Source: Frateuria_A sp035944355 (lineage in GTDB: Bacteria; Pseudomonadota; Gammaproteobacteria; Xanthomonadales; Rhodanobacteraceae). From it: a stretch of DNA of 64,000 bases. A model generated the notes under the pieces. It saw only the letters and a list, made by a program, of their open reading frames with translations. It had not been told where the DNA came from and did not search any database. Below, piece by piece: positions 15,464-24,808 of the stretch. How positions within the stretch are numbered: the first letter of the stretch is position 1; every line of letters starts with the position of its first letter. The position numbers and the translations under genes are program-made. The stretch lies in the NCBI RefSeq assembly GCF_035944355.1, contig NZ_DASZBH010000016.1, positions 248,001 through 312,000 of the forward strand, in the 5' to 3' direction.

Positions 15464-16594
15464 CTAGCACACGCACTGGAACCGGTTGCCGGGCAGGCTC
15501 TCGACGCGTCCGTCCAGTTCGAGCATCAGCAACATGGAGGACAGCGCCGCCGGCGGCAGGCCGGTGCGCGCCGCCAGTTCGTCGAGCGTGGCCGGATCGT
15601 GGCCCATCGCCCGGTACAGCAGGCGGTGCTCGGGATCCGGGTCCGCCGCGCCGGCGGCAGCGGTCACGGCGGTTCCGGTTCCGGCCGCCAGCCGCGCGGC
15701 CAGCTCCATGCCCAGCGCGCGTGCCGCCGGCGCCAGCGCCTCGATCAGTTCGTCCGGCTCCTCGACCAGCCGCACGCCTTCCCGGATCAGGCGGTGGCAC
15801 CCGCGCGCCAGCGGGTTGTGCACCGAGCCGGGCAGGGCGAACACTTCGCGGCCCTGCTCGCCGGCCAGCCGCGCGGTGATCAGCGAACCGGACTTCAGGC
15901 CCGCCTCGACCACCAGCGTGCCCAGCGACAGCCCGGCGATGATGCGGTTGCGGCGGGGGAAGTGGTCTGCACGGGGCGCCATGCCGGGCGGGAACTCGCT
16001 GACCAGCGCGCCACGCGCCGCGATGGCGCGCGCCAGCGCCTGGTGCTTGCGCGGGTAGACGCGATCCGGGCCGGTGCCGACCACCGCGACGGTCGGCGCG
16101 CCGGCATCCAGCGCCGCGGCGTGCGCCGCGCCGTCGACGCCTTCGGCCATGCCGCTGGTGATCACGAAGCCGGCCTGCGTCAGCGCGCTGGCGAACCGGC
16201 GGGCATGCGCCAGGCCGCCCGAGGTGGCGCCACGCGCGCCGACGATGGCGACCTGCGGGCGCAGCAGCAGGGCTGCATCGCCGTCCACGAACAGCGCCGC
16301 GGGCGGTTGTGCGATGTGTTCCAGCGGCGGCGGGAAGTCCGCGTCGGTACAGCACAGCAGGCGACGGCCGGGGGCGTCGAGCCAGGCGAGATCGGCGGCC
16401 AGTCGCGCTTCGTCCGGCCGCGCCAGCCAGCCGCGGGCCGCATCCTCCAAACCTGCCGGCGCGCGCCGCAGTGCATCGAGCACGGCATGCACGTCACCGC
16501 TCCCGTCGGCCAACCGCTCGCGCAGCCAGGCGGGCCCGATGCCGGGTGTTCGCAGCAGGATCAGCCAGGCGCGCAGCGCGTCAGGGTCGCTCAT
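15464..16594 (-). CDS. dprA: DNA processing protein DprA
   Basis: A 376-residue protein that loads RecA on incoming single-stranded DNA during natural transformation. An N-terminal SAM-like region is followed by the Rossmann-like DprA domain: VAIVGARGATSGG, VITSGMAEGVDGAAH, VVGTGPDRVYPRKH, FPRRNRIIAGLSLGTLVVEA, SGSLITARLA and GREVFALPGSVHN. A C-terminal winged-helix segment (DELAARTGLPPAALSSMLLMLEL) completes it. It lies between topA and the LysM gene, as in xanthomonads. Length equals the family norm. Confidence 0.96.
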   Translation of the reverse strand: MSDPDALRAWLILLRTPGIGPAWLRERLADGSGDVHAVLDALRRAPAGLEDAARGWLARPDEARLAADLAWLDAPGRRLLCCTDADFPPPLEHIAQPPAALFVDGDAALLLRPQVAIVGARGATSGGLAHARRFASALTQAGFVITSGMAEGVDGAAHAAALDAGAPTVAVVGTGPDRVYPRKHQALARAIAARGALVSEFPPGMAPRADHFPRRNRIIAGLSLGTLVVEAGLKSGSLITARLAGEQGREVFALPGSVHNPLARGCHRLIREGVRLVEEPDELIEALAPAARALGMELAARLAAGTGTAVTAAAGAADPDPEHRLLYRAMGHDPATLDELAARTGLPPAALSSMLLMLELDGRVESLPGNRFQCVC

Positions 16595-16620
16595 CCGGGC
16601 CAGTGTAGGGAGCGCTCCAC

Positions 16621-16649
16621 GAAAAACGGCGCGGCCGAAGCCGCGCCGT
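16621..16649 (-). terminator. Rho-independent terminator after the LysM gene
   Basis: A perfect 10-bp GC-rich stem (626-635 with 640-649 of this kilobase) closes a TTCG loop on the minus strand and is followed by TTTTTC. It lies 30 bases past the LysM stop and separates it from dprA. Confidence 0.88.
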
Positions 16650-16678
16650 CCTGTCGGAGAAGCCCGAAAGTGGAAGCC

Positions 16679-17806
16679 TTACTGGGGAAGTTCCAGGCGG
16701 TCGCCGCGATGCACCGGCCGCAGGCCATCCATCACCAGGCCGTAGCTGACCCGGTCGAAGGTGCGGAACACCATCACGTGGCCGACGAACTCCTCCGGCA
16801 GGGTCACCTTTTCACCGACGCCGCGATCCCAGCTGCTGCTGGCAACGTCGTCGTGCACCCGCTCGCCGGGATGGAACAGGGCGTAGGTCTGGCCGTTGTC
16901 CACGCCGTCCTTCGCGCCGATCGACAGCGCCACCACCTGGCGGCGGCCGGCTGCGTCCATCGCGTCGGCGAACGCGATCACCCTCGCATTGCGCGGCAGC
17001 GACTGCGGCGCGTGCGGGTAGTAGTACGGATCGTAAGCGGGGCCATCCAGCGGCAGGACACGGTCGCCGGCGCGGATTTCCTGGGTGGCGTCCAGCAGCA
17101 GCAGCGTGGACGGATCGCCGTCGCGCAGCGTCTCGGCGGTGCCGATCACGCTGACTTCGACGCCGAGGTCTTCGCCGCGGCCGTAGTGGCCGTCGTCGCG
17201 GAAATCCTCGGACCACGGTGTGCGGACCATCGCCACATCACTGTCCAGCTCGTGCCCGACGACCTCTTCGCCGCCGTCACCCTTGTCGCCCTGGGCGAAG
17301 CCACGGAACACGTGGGTCGGGCGGACGATCGCCCAGCGCTGGCCCGGGCTGCTCTTCAGGCCACGCACGTAGAGGTTCTGGCCGACCGCGCCGCGCAGCC
17401 GCGCCTCCTCGAAGCCGACCACGTAGGGCGCCGAGCTGACCGCATTGGAGTCCATCACGCGCATGTCCTTGAGGAACATGCGCAGCTGGTCGAGCGGGAT
17501 CGCAGGAACGGCCTCGCCTTCGCGGTGCGCCGAGGGCTCCAGCTTCACCCGCGGACCATTGATGAAGGAAAGGTTGAGCATGTCGCCCGGATAGATCAGG
17601 TGCGGGTTGCGCACCTGCGGGTTGGCCTGCCAGATCTCCGGCCAGAGCCAGGGCTTGGAAAGGAACTTGGCCGAGATGTCCCACAGCGTGTCGCCGCGGC
17701 GCACGGTGTAGGTATCGGGGTGGTCGGCGCGCAACTGGGCGCCGGCGGCATACACGGCAACGGTGACCAGCATGCCGGCCAGCAGCCCGATGGACTTCTT
17801 GATCAT
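16679..17806 (-). CDS. Exported LysM peptidoglycan-binding protein
   Basis: A 375-residue protein with a signal peptide (MIKKSIGLLAGMLVTVAVYAAGA). One LysM module follows at about residues 32-80 (YTVRRGDTLWDISAKFL, PWLWPEIWQANPQ, IYPGDMLNL). About 290 residues without obvious catalytic motifs come after it. Proteins of this layout precede dprA in xanthomonads and related groups and probably tether to the cell wall. The start at 17806 matches the signal peptide and has GGGGAAT upstream; a much longer frame starting at 17986 overlaps the divergent def promoter region. A terminator follows the gene. Confidence 0.9.
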   Translation of the reverse strand: MIKKSIGLLAGMLVTVAVYAAGAQLRADHPDTYTVRRGDTLWDISAKFLSKPWLWPEIWQANPQVRNPHLIYPGDMLNLSFINGPRVKLEPSAHREGEAVPAIPLDQLRMFLKDMRVMDSNAVSSAPYVVGFEEARLRGAVGQNLYVRGLKSSPGQRWAIVRPTHVFRGFAQGDKGDGGEEVVGHELDSDVAMVRTPWSEDFRDDGHYGRGEDLGVEVSVIGTAETLRDGDPSTLLLLDATQEIRAGDRVLPLDGPAYDPYYYPHAPQSLPRNARVIAFADAMDAAGRRQVVALSIGAKDGVDNGQTYALFHPGERVHDDVASSSWDRGVGEKVTLPEEFVGHVMVFRTFDRVSYGLVMDGLRPVHRGDRLELPQ

Positions 17807-17997
17807 GTGCGGGATTCCCCTACCCCCGAGGCTCGGGCGAGTGTAACCGAACGGTGAAGGCCCGCAACCGGGAGCAGTTGGCAAAATCGCCTGCCGCACG
17901 GGAGCTTGCCGCCGTACAATAAGGCCCATTCTAGTTTGCGCCGGGGCCTTTCGATCCGCCGATCCGCCCGCATCCGAAGGCGCCAAAGGTGATTGAA

Positions 17998-18507
17998 ATG
18001 TCCGTCCTGACGATCCTCGAATTTCCCGACCCCCGGCTGCGCACGCAGGCCGCGGCGGTGACCGCGTTCGACGCCGAACTGAAGCAGTTCGTGGCCGACA
18101 TGTTCCAGACCATGTACGAGGCCAACGGCGTGGGCCTGGCGGCGACCCAGGTCAACGTGCACAAGCGTGTGCTGGTGGCCGACATGAGCGAGGAGCGCAA
18201 CCAGCCGCTCGCGCTGATCAATGCGCAGATCGTGGACAAGGAAGGTTCGCAGGTATACCAGGAGGGCTGCCTGTCCTTCCCCGGCATCTATGCCGACGTC
18301 ACCCGTGCGCTGAAGGTCACGGTCAAGGCGCAGGACGTGGACGGCAACGAGATCACGGTGGAGGCCGAGGGCCCGCTGGCGGTGTGCATCCAGCACGAGC
18401 TGGACCATCTGGCCGGCAAGGTGTTCGTCGACTACCTCTCGCCGCTCAAGCGCAACCTGCTGCTCAAGCGCCTGGAGAAGCAGCGCAAGCAGGCGGCGAG
18501 CGCTTGA
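17998..18507 (+). CDS. def: Peptide deformylase
   Basis: A 169-residue metalloenzyme removing the formyl group from nascent N-termini. The three family motifs are present: GVGLAATQ at about residue 44, EGCLSFP at 89 (metal ligand C91), and HELDH at 133-137 (ligands H133 and H137, catalytic E134). An AAAGGTGA ribosome-binding site precedes the ATG. Its stop overlaps the TTG start of fmt, so deformylase and formyltransferase are translationally coupled. Confidence 0.98.
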   Translation: MSVLTILEFPDPRLRTQAAAVTAFDAELKQFVADMFQTMYEANGVGLAATQVNVHKRVLVADMSEERNQPLALINAQIVDKEGSQVYQEGCLSFPGIYADVTRALKVTVKAQDVDGNEITVEAEGPLAVCIQHELDHLAGKVFVDYLSPLKRNLLLKRLEKQRKQAASA

Positions 18508-19436
18508 TCCGCGTCGTTTTCGCGGGCACGCCGGAGTTCTCCGTTCCCTGCCTGGAAGCCTGCCGCGCCAGTGGTGCGCAGGTCGTCGCCGTCTACACCC
18601 AGCCCGACCGCCCTGCCGGCCGCGGGCGCAAGCTCGCCCCCAGTCCGGTCAAGCAGGCCGCGCTGGCTGCCGGCCTGCCGGTGGAGCAGCCCGAGTCGCT
18701 TAAGTCGGCCCAGGCCCAGGCCACGCTGGCCGGCTACGCGCCGGACCTGATGGTGGTGGTCGCCTACGGGTTGATCCTGCCGCGCAAGGTGCTCGCCATT
18801 CCGCGCCTCGGCTGCTGGAACGTGCACGCCAGCCTGCTGCCGCGCTGGCGCGGCGCGGCGCCGATCCAGCGCGCGATCCTCGCCGGCGACGCGGAAACCG
18901 GGGTCGACCTGATGCGCATGGAGGCCGGCCTGGACACCGGCCCGGTGCTGCTGGAGAAGCGCACGCCGATCCATCCGGTCGACACCGGCGGCACGCTGCA
19001 CGACCGGCTCGCCGTGCTGGGCGCCGAGGTGCTCGCCGAAGGCCTGCGCCGCGCGCTAGCCGGCGAGGTGCCGGCCGCGGTGCCGCAGCCGGCCGCGGGC
19101 GCGACCTACGCGCACAAGCTGGACAAGGCCGAAGCGCGGCTGGATTTCGCCCGTCCCGCGGTCGAGCTGGAACGCGCCGTGCGCGCGTTCGACCCCTGGC
19201 CGGTGGCCGAGGGCGCGCTCGCCGGCGAGAACGTCCGGATCTGGGCCGCCCAGGCCGTCGGCCGCGAACACGGAGCCACGCCCGGCACCGTGCTGGCCGC
19301 CGGCCGCGACGGCATCGAGCTGGCCTGCGGCGAGGGCGCTCTGCGCATCACCGCACTGCAACGCGCCGGCGGCAAGCGCATCAGCGCCGCCGATTACCTC
19401 AACGCGCGTCCCGAACTGCGCGGAGCGCCCAAGTGA
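18504..19436 (+). CDS. fmt: Methionyl-tRNA formyltransferase (TTG start)
   Basis: A 310-residue enzyme formylating initiator Met-tRNA. Motifs include IRVVFAGTPEFSVPCLEA at the start, QPDRPAGRGRKL, ALPRK-type strand 'LILPRKVL', NVHASLLPRWRGAAPIQRAI with the catalytic Asn/His, and a C-terminal OB-like domain. No ATG or GTG is available near the family start. The TTG at 18504 overlaps the def stop (TTGA) and gives the expected N-terminus, which supports coupling to def. rsmB follows after 127 bases. Confidence 0.96.
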   Translation: MIRVVFAGTPEFSVPCLEACRASGAQVVAVYTQPDRPAGRGRKLAPSPVKQAALAAGLPVEQPESLKSAQAQATLAGYAPDLMVVVAYGLILPRKVLAIPRLGCWNVHASLLPRWRGAAPIQRAILAGDAETGVDLMRMEAGLDTGPVLLEKRTPIHPVDTGGTLHDRLAVLGAEVLAEGLRRALAGEVPAAVPQPAAGATYAHKLDKAEARLDFARPAVELERAVRAFDPWPVAEGALAGENVRIWAAQAVGREHGATPGTVLAAGRDGIELACGEGALRITALQRAGGKRISAADYLNARPELRGAPK

Positions 19437-19563
19437 GCCACGCCGTGCTCCCCTGCCCACGAGGGAGAGGGGGCATCGGTCGCGGCCCCGTGGCGTCCGT
19501 GCGCGAGCCCATCCCGGATGGCCGTCGGTTCGGTAGCCGGCCTCGGGCGAGCGGGACCAGGCC

Positions 19564-20859
19564 ATGACCGACACCCGTGCCCTGGCCGCCACCGCGCTGG
19601 CCGACATCGCCCTGCGCGGCGCCTCGCTGCGCGAGGCGATGGAGCGCCATGCGGGCAAGCTGCCCGACCCGCGCGACCGCGCCCTGCTGATGGCGCTGTT
19701 GAGCGAGGGCGCACGCTGGTGGCTGCGCTTCGATCCGGCGCTGGATCGCCTGCTGGCGCAGCCGCTGCGGCGCAAGGAGCCGCAGGTGCATGCGCTGCTG
19801 GTGCTCGGCCTGGTGCAGCTGGAAATCCTGGAGCTCAGCGACTACGCCGCGGTGGCGGCCACCGTCGAGGCGACCCGGGCGCTCAAGCGCCCGCGCTTGG
19901 CCGGGCTGGTCAATGCCGTGCTGCGCCGCTGGCAGCGCGAGCGCGGCGAGCTGCTGGCCTTGCTCGATGCCAATCCCTCCACCCGCCATGCCCATCCGGC
20001 CTGGCTGGCCGATGCGATCGCCCGCGACTGGCCCGACCAGGCCGAGGCCGTGCTGGCTGCCGACAACCGCGAACCCCCGCTGATGCTGCGCGCCAACCGC
20101 CGCCGCACCACGCGCGAGGCGCTGCTCGAACGCCTGCGCCTGCACGGCCAGGCGGCCGAACCGCACCCCTGGCTTGCCGACGCCGTCGTGTTGCCGCACA
20201 GCGGCGACGTCACCCGCCTGCCGGGTTTCGCCGAGGGCCTGTTCGCGGTGCAGGACGGCGCCGCCCAGGCTGCCGCCGACCTGCTCGATGCCCGCCCCGG
20301 CCAGCGCGTGCTCGATGCCTGCGCCGCGCCGGGCGGCAAGGCCTGCCACCTGCTCGAACGCAACGAGCTGGACCTCACCGCCTTGGATTCGGACCCCGCC
20401 CGCCTGCGCCGGATCGGCCAGAACCTGGAGCGCCTGGGCCTGCGCGCCGACCTGCGCGCCGGCGACGCCAGCGCGGCGGAGGCGTGGTGGGACGGCCGGC
20501 CCTACGACCGCATCCTGATCGACGCGCCCTGCTCGGCCACCGGCGTGCTGCGTCGCCGGCCGGACGTACGCCTGCACCGGCGCGCCAGCGACATCGACGC
20601 GCTGGCCGCGCTGCAGCAGCGCATCCTCGCCGCGCTGTGGCCGCTGCTCAAGCCGGGCGGCCGGCTGGTGTACGCCACCTGTTCGCTGCTGCGCGCGGAA
20701 AACGAGACGGCCGTCCAGGCCTTGCTCTGGAGCGCACCCGACGCGCGCGCGCTGCCATTCACCCTGCCGGCGGGGCAGGCGGCCGCCGTGGGCTGGCAGA
20801 TCCTGCCCGGCGATGGCGATCTGGACGGCATGTACTATGCCGTGCTGGAAAAGCGGTAA
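19564..20859 (+). CDS. rsmB: 16S rRNA m5C967 methyltransferase RsmB
   Basis: A 431-residue methyltransferase modifying C967 of 16S rRNA. An N-terminal NusB-like helical domain (about 1-135) precedes the SAM-binding Rossmann fold (VLDACAAPGGKACHLLE). The catalytic cysteine is C323 in DAPCSATG, with the second conserved cysteine C373 in YATCSLL. Length matches E. coli (429). It continues the def-fmt-rsmB arrangement common in gammaproteobacteria; trkA, which often follows, is absent. Confidence 0.97.
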   Translation: MTDTRALAATALADIALRGASLREAMERHAGKLPDPRDRALLMALLSEGARWWLRFDPALDRLLAQPLRRKEPQVHALLVLGLVQLEILELSDYAAVAATVEATRALKRPRLAGLVNAVLRRWQRERGELLALLDANPSTRHAHPAWLADAIARDWPDQAEAVLAADNREPPLMLRANRRRTTREALLERLRLHGQAAEPHPWLADAVVLPHSGDVTRLPGFAEGLFAVQDGAAQAAADLLDARPGQRVLDACAAPGGKACHLLERNELDLTALDSDPARLRRIGQNLERLGLRADLRAGDASAAEAWWDGRPYDRILIDAPCSATGVLRRRPDVRLHRRASDIDALAALQQRILAALWPLLKPGGRLVYATCSLLRAENETAVQALLWSAPDARALPFTLPAGQAAAVGWQILPGDGDLDGMYYAVLEKR

Positions 20860-20924
20860 CCGCGGCTCAGCGCCAGGTAAGCACGCCCAAGCTAAAAACC
20901 CTTGCTGCCTCGCACGGATCGCCC

Positions 20925-22646
20925 ATGACCCTTTCCCATGCCACGCCGCAGGACCGCCGCCGTTTCTGGCTGCTGATGCTGATCGCCCTGGTGGTGGTCG
21001 GCGCCGGCATCGGCCTGCGCGATCCCTGGCCATCGGACGAGCCGCGCTTCACGCTGGCGGCCAAGCAGATGGTCGAGGGCGGCGACTGGCTTTTCCCCCA
21101 CCGCGGCAGCGAGCTCTACGCCGACAAGCCGCCGGTGTTGATGTGGACCGAGGCGGCGAGCTTCGAGGTGGTACGCAACTGGCGCATCGCTTTCCTGCTG
21201 CCCTCGCTGCTGGCGGCCCTGGGCACGCTGGCGCTGGTCTACGACCTCGGCCGGCGGCTGTGGAGCCGCCAGGCGGGCCTGTACGCGGCGGCCGGGCTGC
21301 TGCTGGCGTTCCAGTTCGTCTACCAGACCAAGCGCGCGCAGATCGATCCACTGGTGATGTTCCTGATCACCGCGGGCAACTGGGGCTTGCTCAGGCACCT
21401 GCTGCTGGGGCCGAACTGGCGCGCGTACTGGCTGGGCTGCTTCTGCGCCGGCCTGGGGGTGATCACCAAGGGCGTGGGTTTCCTGCCGCTGCTGCTCTTG
21501 CTGCCTTACGCCTTCGCGTTGCGGCGCGGCTGGGACGGCGTGGTGCGGATGGGGCCCGGCCAGGCGATGCGCTGGTGGCTGGGCCTGCTCGCCGTGCTTG
21601 CGGCGATCGCGCTGTGGCTGGTGCCGATGTTGCTGGCGGCCCGTGCGCATGCCGGGAATCCGGCCTACGCCGCCTACGTGCGCGACATCCTGTTCCACCA
21701 GACCGCCGACCGTTACGCCAAGTCGTGGGGGCACATCCACTCGCCGCTCTACTACGTGCCGATCGTGCTGTTCAGCTGGCTGCCGCTGTCGCTGACCTAT
21801 CCCGGCACGCTGCCGCGCTGGTGGCGCGCGCTGAAGGCCAGGGATGCGCGCATGCTGCTGCCGCTGGCCTGGGTCGCGCTGGTGCTGGTGTTCTTCTCGA
21901 TTCCGGCCGGCAAGCGCGACGTCTACATCCTGCCCGCGCTGCCGATGGTCGCGCTGGCCAGTGCGCCGTTCCTCGATGAACTGATGCGCATGCGCTGGCT
22001 GCGCACGGCGGGGCTGGTGTTCGTGGGCCTGTTCGGCACGCTGCTGCTGGTGGTGGGCGCCTATGCGCTCCTGGCCACGCCCGAAGCCGCCACGCAATGG
22101 GCGCTCGATCGAGGCTTCGCCGGTGTGCGCGCGCTGTGGTGGTGGCTTGCCGCCATCGGCGCGACGCAGTTGCTGCTGGTGGCCGCGCTGCGGCTGCGCC
22201 GCGCGGCGTGGGCGGTCGGCGGCGGCATGGTCGCGCTGTGGCTGGGCTGGAGCTTCGGCATCGCGCCGCTGCTCAACCAGTCCAGCTCCGCCGCCGGGCT
22301 GATGGCCAGGGTGGCGGCGCGCATGCAGCCCGGCGACGCGGTCGGCCTGGTCGCCTGGAAGGAGCAGAACCTGCTGATGCTCGACCGGCCCGAGGTCGAT
22401 TTCGGTTTCACCCGTCCCTGGCCGCAGCAGTACGCCGCGGCGGTCGCCTGGCAGGCGGCTGATCCGGCGCACCGCTGGCTGTTCGTGCAGGAACCGGCGA
22501 TGGGCCATTGCGTGCGCCGCGACCGCGCGATCGACGTGGGTCCGGCCAACCGCCGCGAGTGGTGGATGTTCAAGGCCGACGCCGTGATCGCCGGCTGCCT
22601 GCCCGATCCGTCCGCCGAATCGGCCGATGCGAGTGTGCCCGAATGA
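20925..22646 (+). CDS. ArnT/PMT-family membrane glycosyltransferase (first copy)
   Basis: A 573-residue GT39/GT83-type polytopic transferase. The N-terminal half has the lipid-linked-sugar motifs DPWPSDEPRFTLAAKQM and LYADKPPVLMW, which carry the acidic residue and KPP signature of ArnT. A series of about a dozen membrane spans and a C-terminal periplasmic part follow. Such enzymes move a sugar from undecaprenyl phosphate to lipid A or another envelope acceptor. It opens an envelope block and overlaps the next gene by ATGA. The donor sugar cannot be read from sequence. Confidence 0.85.
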   Translation: MTLSHATPQDRRRFWLLMLIALVVVGAGIGLRDPWPSDEPRFTLAAKQMVEGGDWLFPHRGSELYADKPPVLMWTEAASFEVVRNWRIAFLLPSLLAALGTLALVYDLGRRLWSRQAGLYAAAGLLLAFQFVYQTKRAQIDPLVMFLITAGNWGLLRHLLLGPNWRAYWLGCFCAGLGVITKGVGFLPLLLLLPYAFALRRGWDGVVRMGPGQAMRWWLGLLAVLAAIALWLVPMLLAARAHAGNPAYAAYVRDILFHQTADRYAKSWGHIHSPLYYVPIVLFSWLPLSLTYPGTLPRWWRALKARDARMLLPLAWVALVLVFFSIPAGKRDVYILPALPMVALASAPFLDELMRMRWLRTAGLVFVGLFGTLLLVVGAYALLATPEAATQWALDRGFAGVRALWWWLAAIGATQLLLVAALRLRRAAWAVGGGMVALWLGWSFGIAPLLNQSSSAAGLMARVAARMQPGDAVGLVAWKEQNLLMLDRPEVDFGFTRPWPQQYAAAVAWQAADPAHRWLFVQEPAMGHCVRRDRAIDVGPANRREWWMFKADAVIAGCLPDPSAESADASVPE

Positions 22647-23944
22647 ACGCGCGCGGCCAGGACCTGACGGCGCCGCAATGCGAGTCCGGTCCTCCGGCTT
22701 CGCCTGCGTGGCTGACCTGGGCGCTGTCGGCGCTGGTCGCCGTGATGCCGCTGTCGTTCTCGATCGAGCCGGGGATCAAGGCGCTGCCGGCGGCGCTCCT
22801 GTTCATCAGCGGCGTGGCCTCGCTGTGGCGCGCGCCGGTTCGCCGCAGCTACCGGGCGGCGGTGCCGGTGGTCGCCGGCGCCCTGGTGCTGGCCGCGCTC
22901 GGTGTCGGCAACGTGCTGTGGCACCGGCTGGGCGCGCGTCCGCTGGACCACTCAGCGCACGTGCTGCTGTACGTGGTGGTGGCGGCGGTGTTCGCCCGGC
23001 CGCTGAGGATGGCGCTGGTGTGGGCGGGCTTCAGCTTCACCGCGATCGGCCTGGGGTCGGTCTGCCTGGTGCAGCACTATGGCCTGGGCATCGCGCGCGC
23101 CTACGGTCTCAACGGCGGCGATTCCAGTGCGATCGAGTGCGCCACGGTGCTGCTCGGCCTGGCGCTGCTGGCGCTGGTGCAGGTGCTGCACGCGCGCGCC
23201 GGCAGCGCACGCTGGTGGCTGCACGTTGCGGCGATGGTGTTCGGCATGTACGGCGCGTTGCTCACGCAGAGCCGCGGGCCGCTGCTGGCGTTCGTGCCGG
23301 CGTTCCTGCTGGTATTGCTGGTGCACGCTCGGCGCAGCGGCCGCTGGAGGGGAGCCCTGGCGGTGAGCGCCGCGGTCTGCGTGGGCGGCGCGCTGGCCAC
23401 CGTGACGCTGCATGGCGCCATGCTCGGGCGGTTCGACAACATCCACCAGGAGGTCGCCGACTTCGACCGCGGCGACCCGGACGGCTCGGTCGGCCAGCGG
23501 CTGGAGATGTGGCGCACGGCGTTGCGTGCGTTTGCCGAGCATCCGCTGGCCGGGATCGGCATCGATCAGTTCGACAAGTACGTGCAGGTAGAGATCGCGG
23601 CCGGGCGCACCGATCCTTCCATCGCCCGCTACAACCAGCCGCACAACGAGTATCTGCGTGCGCTGGCGACCGGCGGCGTGCCCCAGCTGCTCGCATTGCT
23701 GGCCGTGTTCGGGCTGCCGCTGGCCTGGTTCGGCAGGCGCCTGCGCGATCCGGACGCGACGGTGGCGGCCACTGCCAGCGCGGGGCTGGCGATCGTGGTG
23801 CTGTACCTGCTGTGCGCCCTCGGCGAGAGCGTGTTCTACCGCGTGATGTCGCAGTCGTTCTTCTTCTTTCTGGTGCTCGGCCTGGCCGTGCGCGTCGGCC
23901 AGCGCACGAGCTGTCCACTGCGCGACACGCAGCCGGCACCCTAG
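22643..23944 (+). CDS. O-antigen ligase/polymerase-like membrane protein
   Basis: A 433-residue polytopic protein with about 11 hydrophobic segments and the Wzy_C/WaaL-type periplasmic loop: RLEMWRTALRAFAEHPLAG followed by GIDQFDKY and NQPHNEYLRALATGG. The PHNEYL motif with its His is the hallmark of O-antigen ligases. It also has TQSRGPLLAFVPAF in an earlier helix. Members join O-antigen to the lipid A core or polymerise glycans. It is translationally coupled (ATGA) to the ArnT-like gene before it, and a GT2 gene follows after 9 bases. Confidence 0.88.
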   Translation: MNARGQDLTAPQCESGPPASPAWLTWALSALVAVMPLSFSIEPGIKALPAALLFISGVASLWRAPVRRSYRAAVPVVAGALVLAALGVGNVLWHRLGARPLDHSAHVLLYVVVAAVFARPLRMALVWAGFSFTAIGLGSVCLVQHYGLGIARAYGLNGGDSSAIECATVLLGLALLALVQVLHARAGSARWWLHVAAMVFGMYGALLTQSRGPLLAFVPAFLLVLLVHARRSGRWRGALAVSAAVCVGGALATVTLHGAMLGRFDNIHQEVADFDRGDPDGSVGQRLEMWRTALRAFAEHPLAGIGIDQFDKYVQVEIAAGRTDPSIARYNQPHNEYLRALATGGVPQLLALLAVFGLPLAWFGRRLRDPDATVAATASAGLAIVVLYLLCALGESVFYRVMSQSFFFFLVLGLAVRVGQRTSCPLRDTQPAP

Positions 23945-23953
23945 AATGCCCGC

Positions 23954-24769
23954 ATGGCCACCTTGCCCCTGACCCTCGTCGTCATTACCCACAACGAGGC
24001 CGAAAACATCGCGCGCTGCCTGGACAGCGTGCCCTTCGCGGCGGAAAAGCTCGTCGTCGATTCGGGCAGCGATGACGATACGGTGACCATCGCGCAGGCG
24101 CATGGCGCGCGGGTGGTCCACCAGGACTGGCTCGGCTTCGGCCCACAACGCAACTTCGCCACCACCCAATGCGCGCACGACTGGATCCTGGCGCTGGACG
24201 CGGACGAATTCCTCTCGCCCGAGCTGGCCGCGGAGATGGAACGCCGCCTGCCTGCGCTGATGGCGGGCGGCGCGCCGGCCGCCTGGCTGCGCCGGCGCAC
24301 CGTCTACATGGGCCGGCCGATGCGCTGGTACCGCCCGGCGGTGGGCGAGAGGATGGCGCGCCTGTACCACCGCGCCCGCGCGCACTGGACCGATGCGCGC
24401 GTACACGAATCGCTGCGCTTCGAGGGCAGCGCGCCCACCTTCGACGCGCCCTTCGACCACGTCAACAATCCCACCCTGGTGCACAAGCAGCTCAAGGTGC
24501 TGCGCTATGCCGAGCTCAAGTGCAGGGACTGGCTCGACAAGGGCAAGCCGGCGCGCATGTGGCAGGCGCCGTTCGTGTACGTGCTCGCCTTCGCCAAGGA
24601 TTACCTGTTCCGGCTCGCCTTCCTGGACGGCTGGCGCGGCTTCATGATCGCGCAGACGGCGGCCAGCTATGCGCTGTACAAGCGCATGCGCTACTACGAG
24701 ATGGTGCACAACCGCGCTTCGGTCGAGCGCGCCGGCGCGGCGCTCGCGCGGCACGGGCTGGACCGCTGA
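23954..24769 (+). CDS. Family 2 glycosyltransferase (WaaE/KdtX-like)
   Basis: A 271-residue GT-A fold enzyme. It starts with LTLVVITHNEAENIARCLDS. The nucleotide-sugar aspartates appear in LVVDSGSDDDT, and the DxD-like metal site in WILALDADEFLSPEL. The acceptor part follows with VGERMARLYHRA and VHESLRFEG. This is the pattern of beta-1,4-glucosyl/LPS-core transferases of the WaaE/KdtX type. The C-terminal region is hydrophobic/basic (FAKDYLFRLAFLDGWRGFM), suggesting peripheral membrane binding. It sits between the ligase-like gene and the glycerophosphotransferase-like gene. Confidence 0.92.
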   Translation: MATLPLTLVVITHNEAENIARCLDSVPFAAEKLVVDSGSDDDTVTIAQAHGARVVHQDWLGFGPQRNFATTQCAHDWILALDADEFLSPELAAEMERRLPALMAGGAPAAWLRRRTVYMGRPMRWYRPAVGERMARLYHRARAHWTDARVHESLRFEGSAPTFDAPFDHVNNPTLVHKQLKVLRYAELKCRDWLDKGKPARMWQAPFVYVLAFAKDYLFRLAFLDGWRGFMIAQTAASYALYKRMRYYEMVHNRASVERAGAALARHGLDR

Positions 24770-24808
24770 CCGCGCCGCAAGGCCCTCACCCGAGACTGCG
24801 ATACCTCC

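Noticed and set aside
12768..15467. 899-codon plus-strand frame opposite topA
   Set aside because: It is the antisense reading of topA and tsaC, produced by high GC content. It has no family motifs, whereas the minus-strand frame is an unmistakable topoisomerase.
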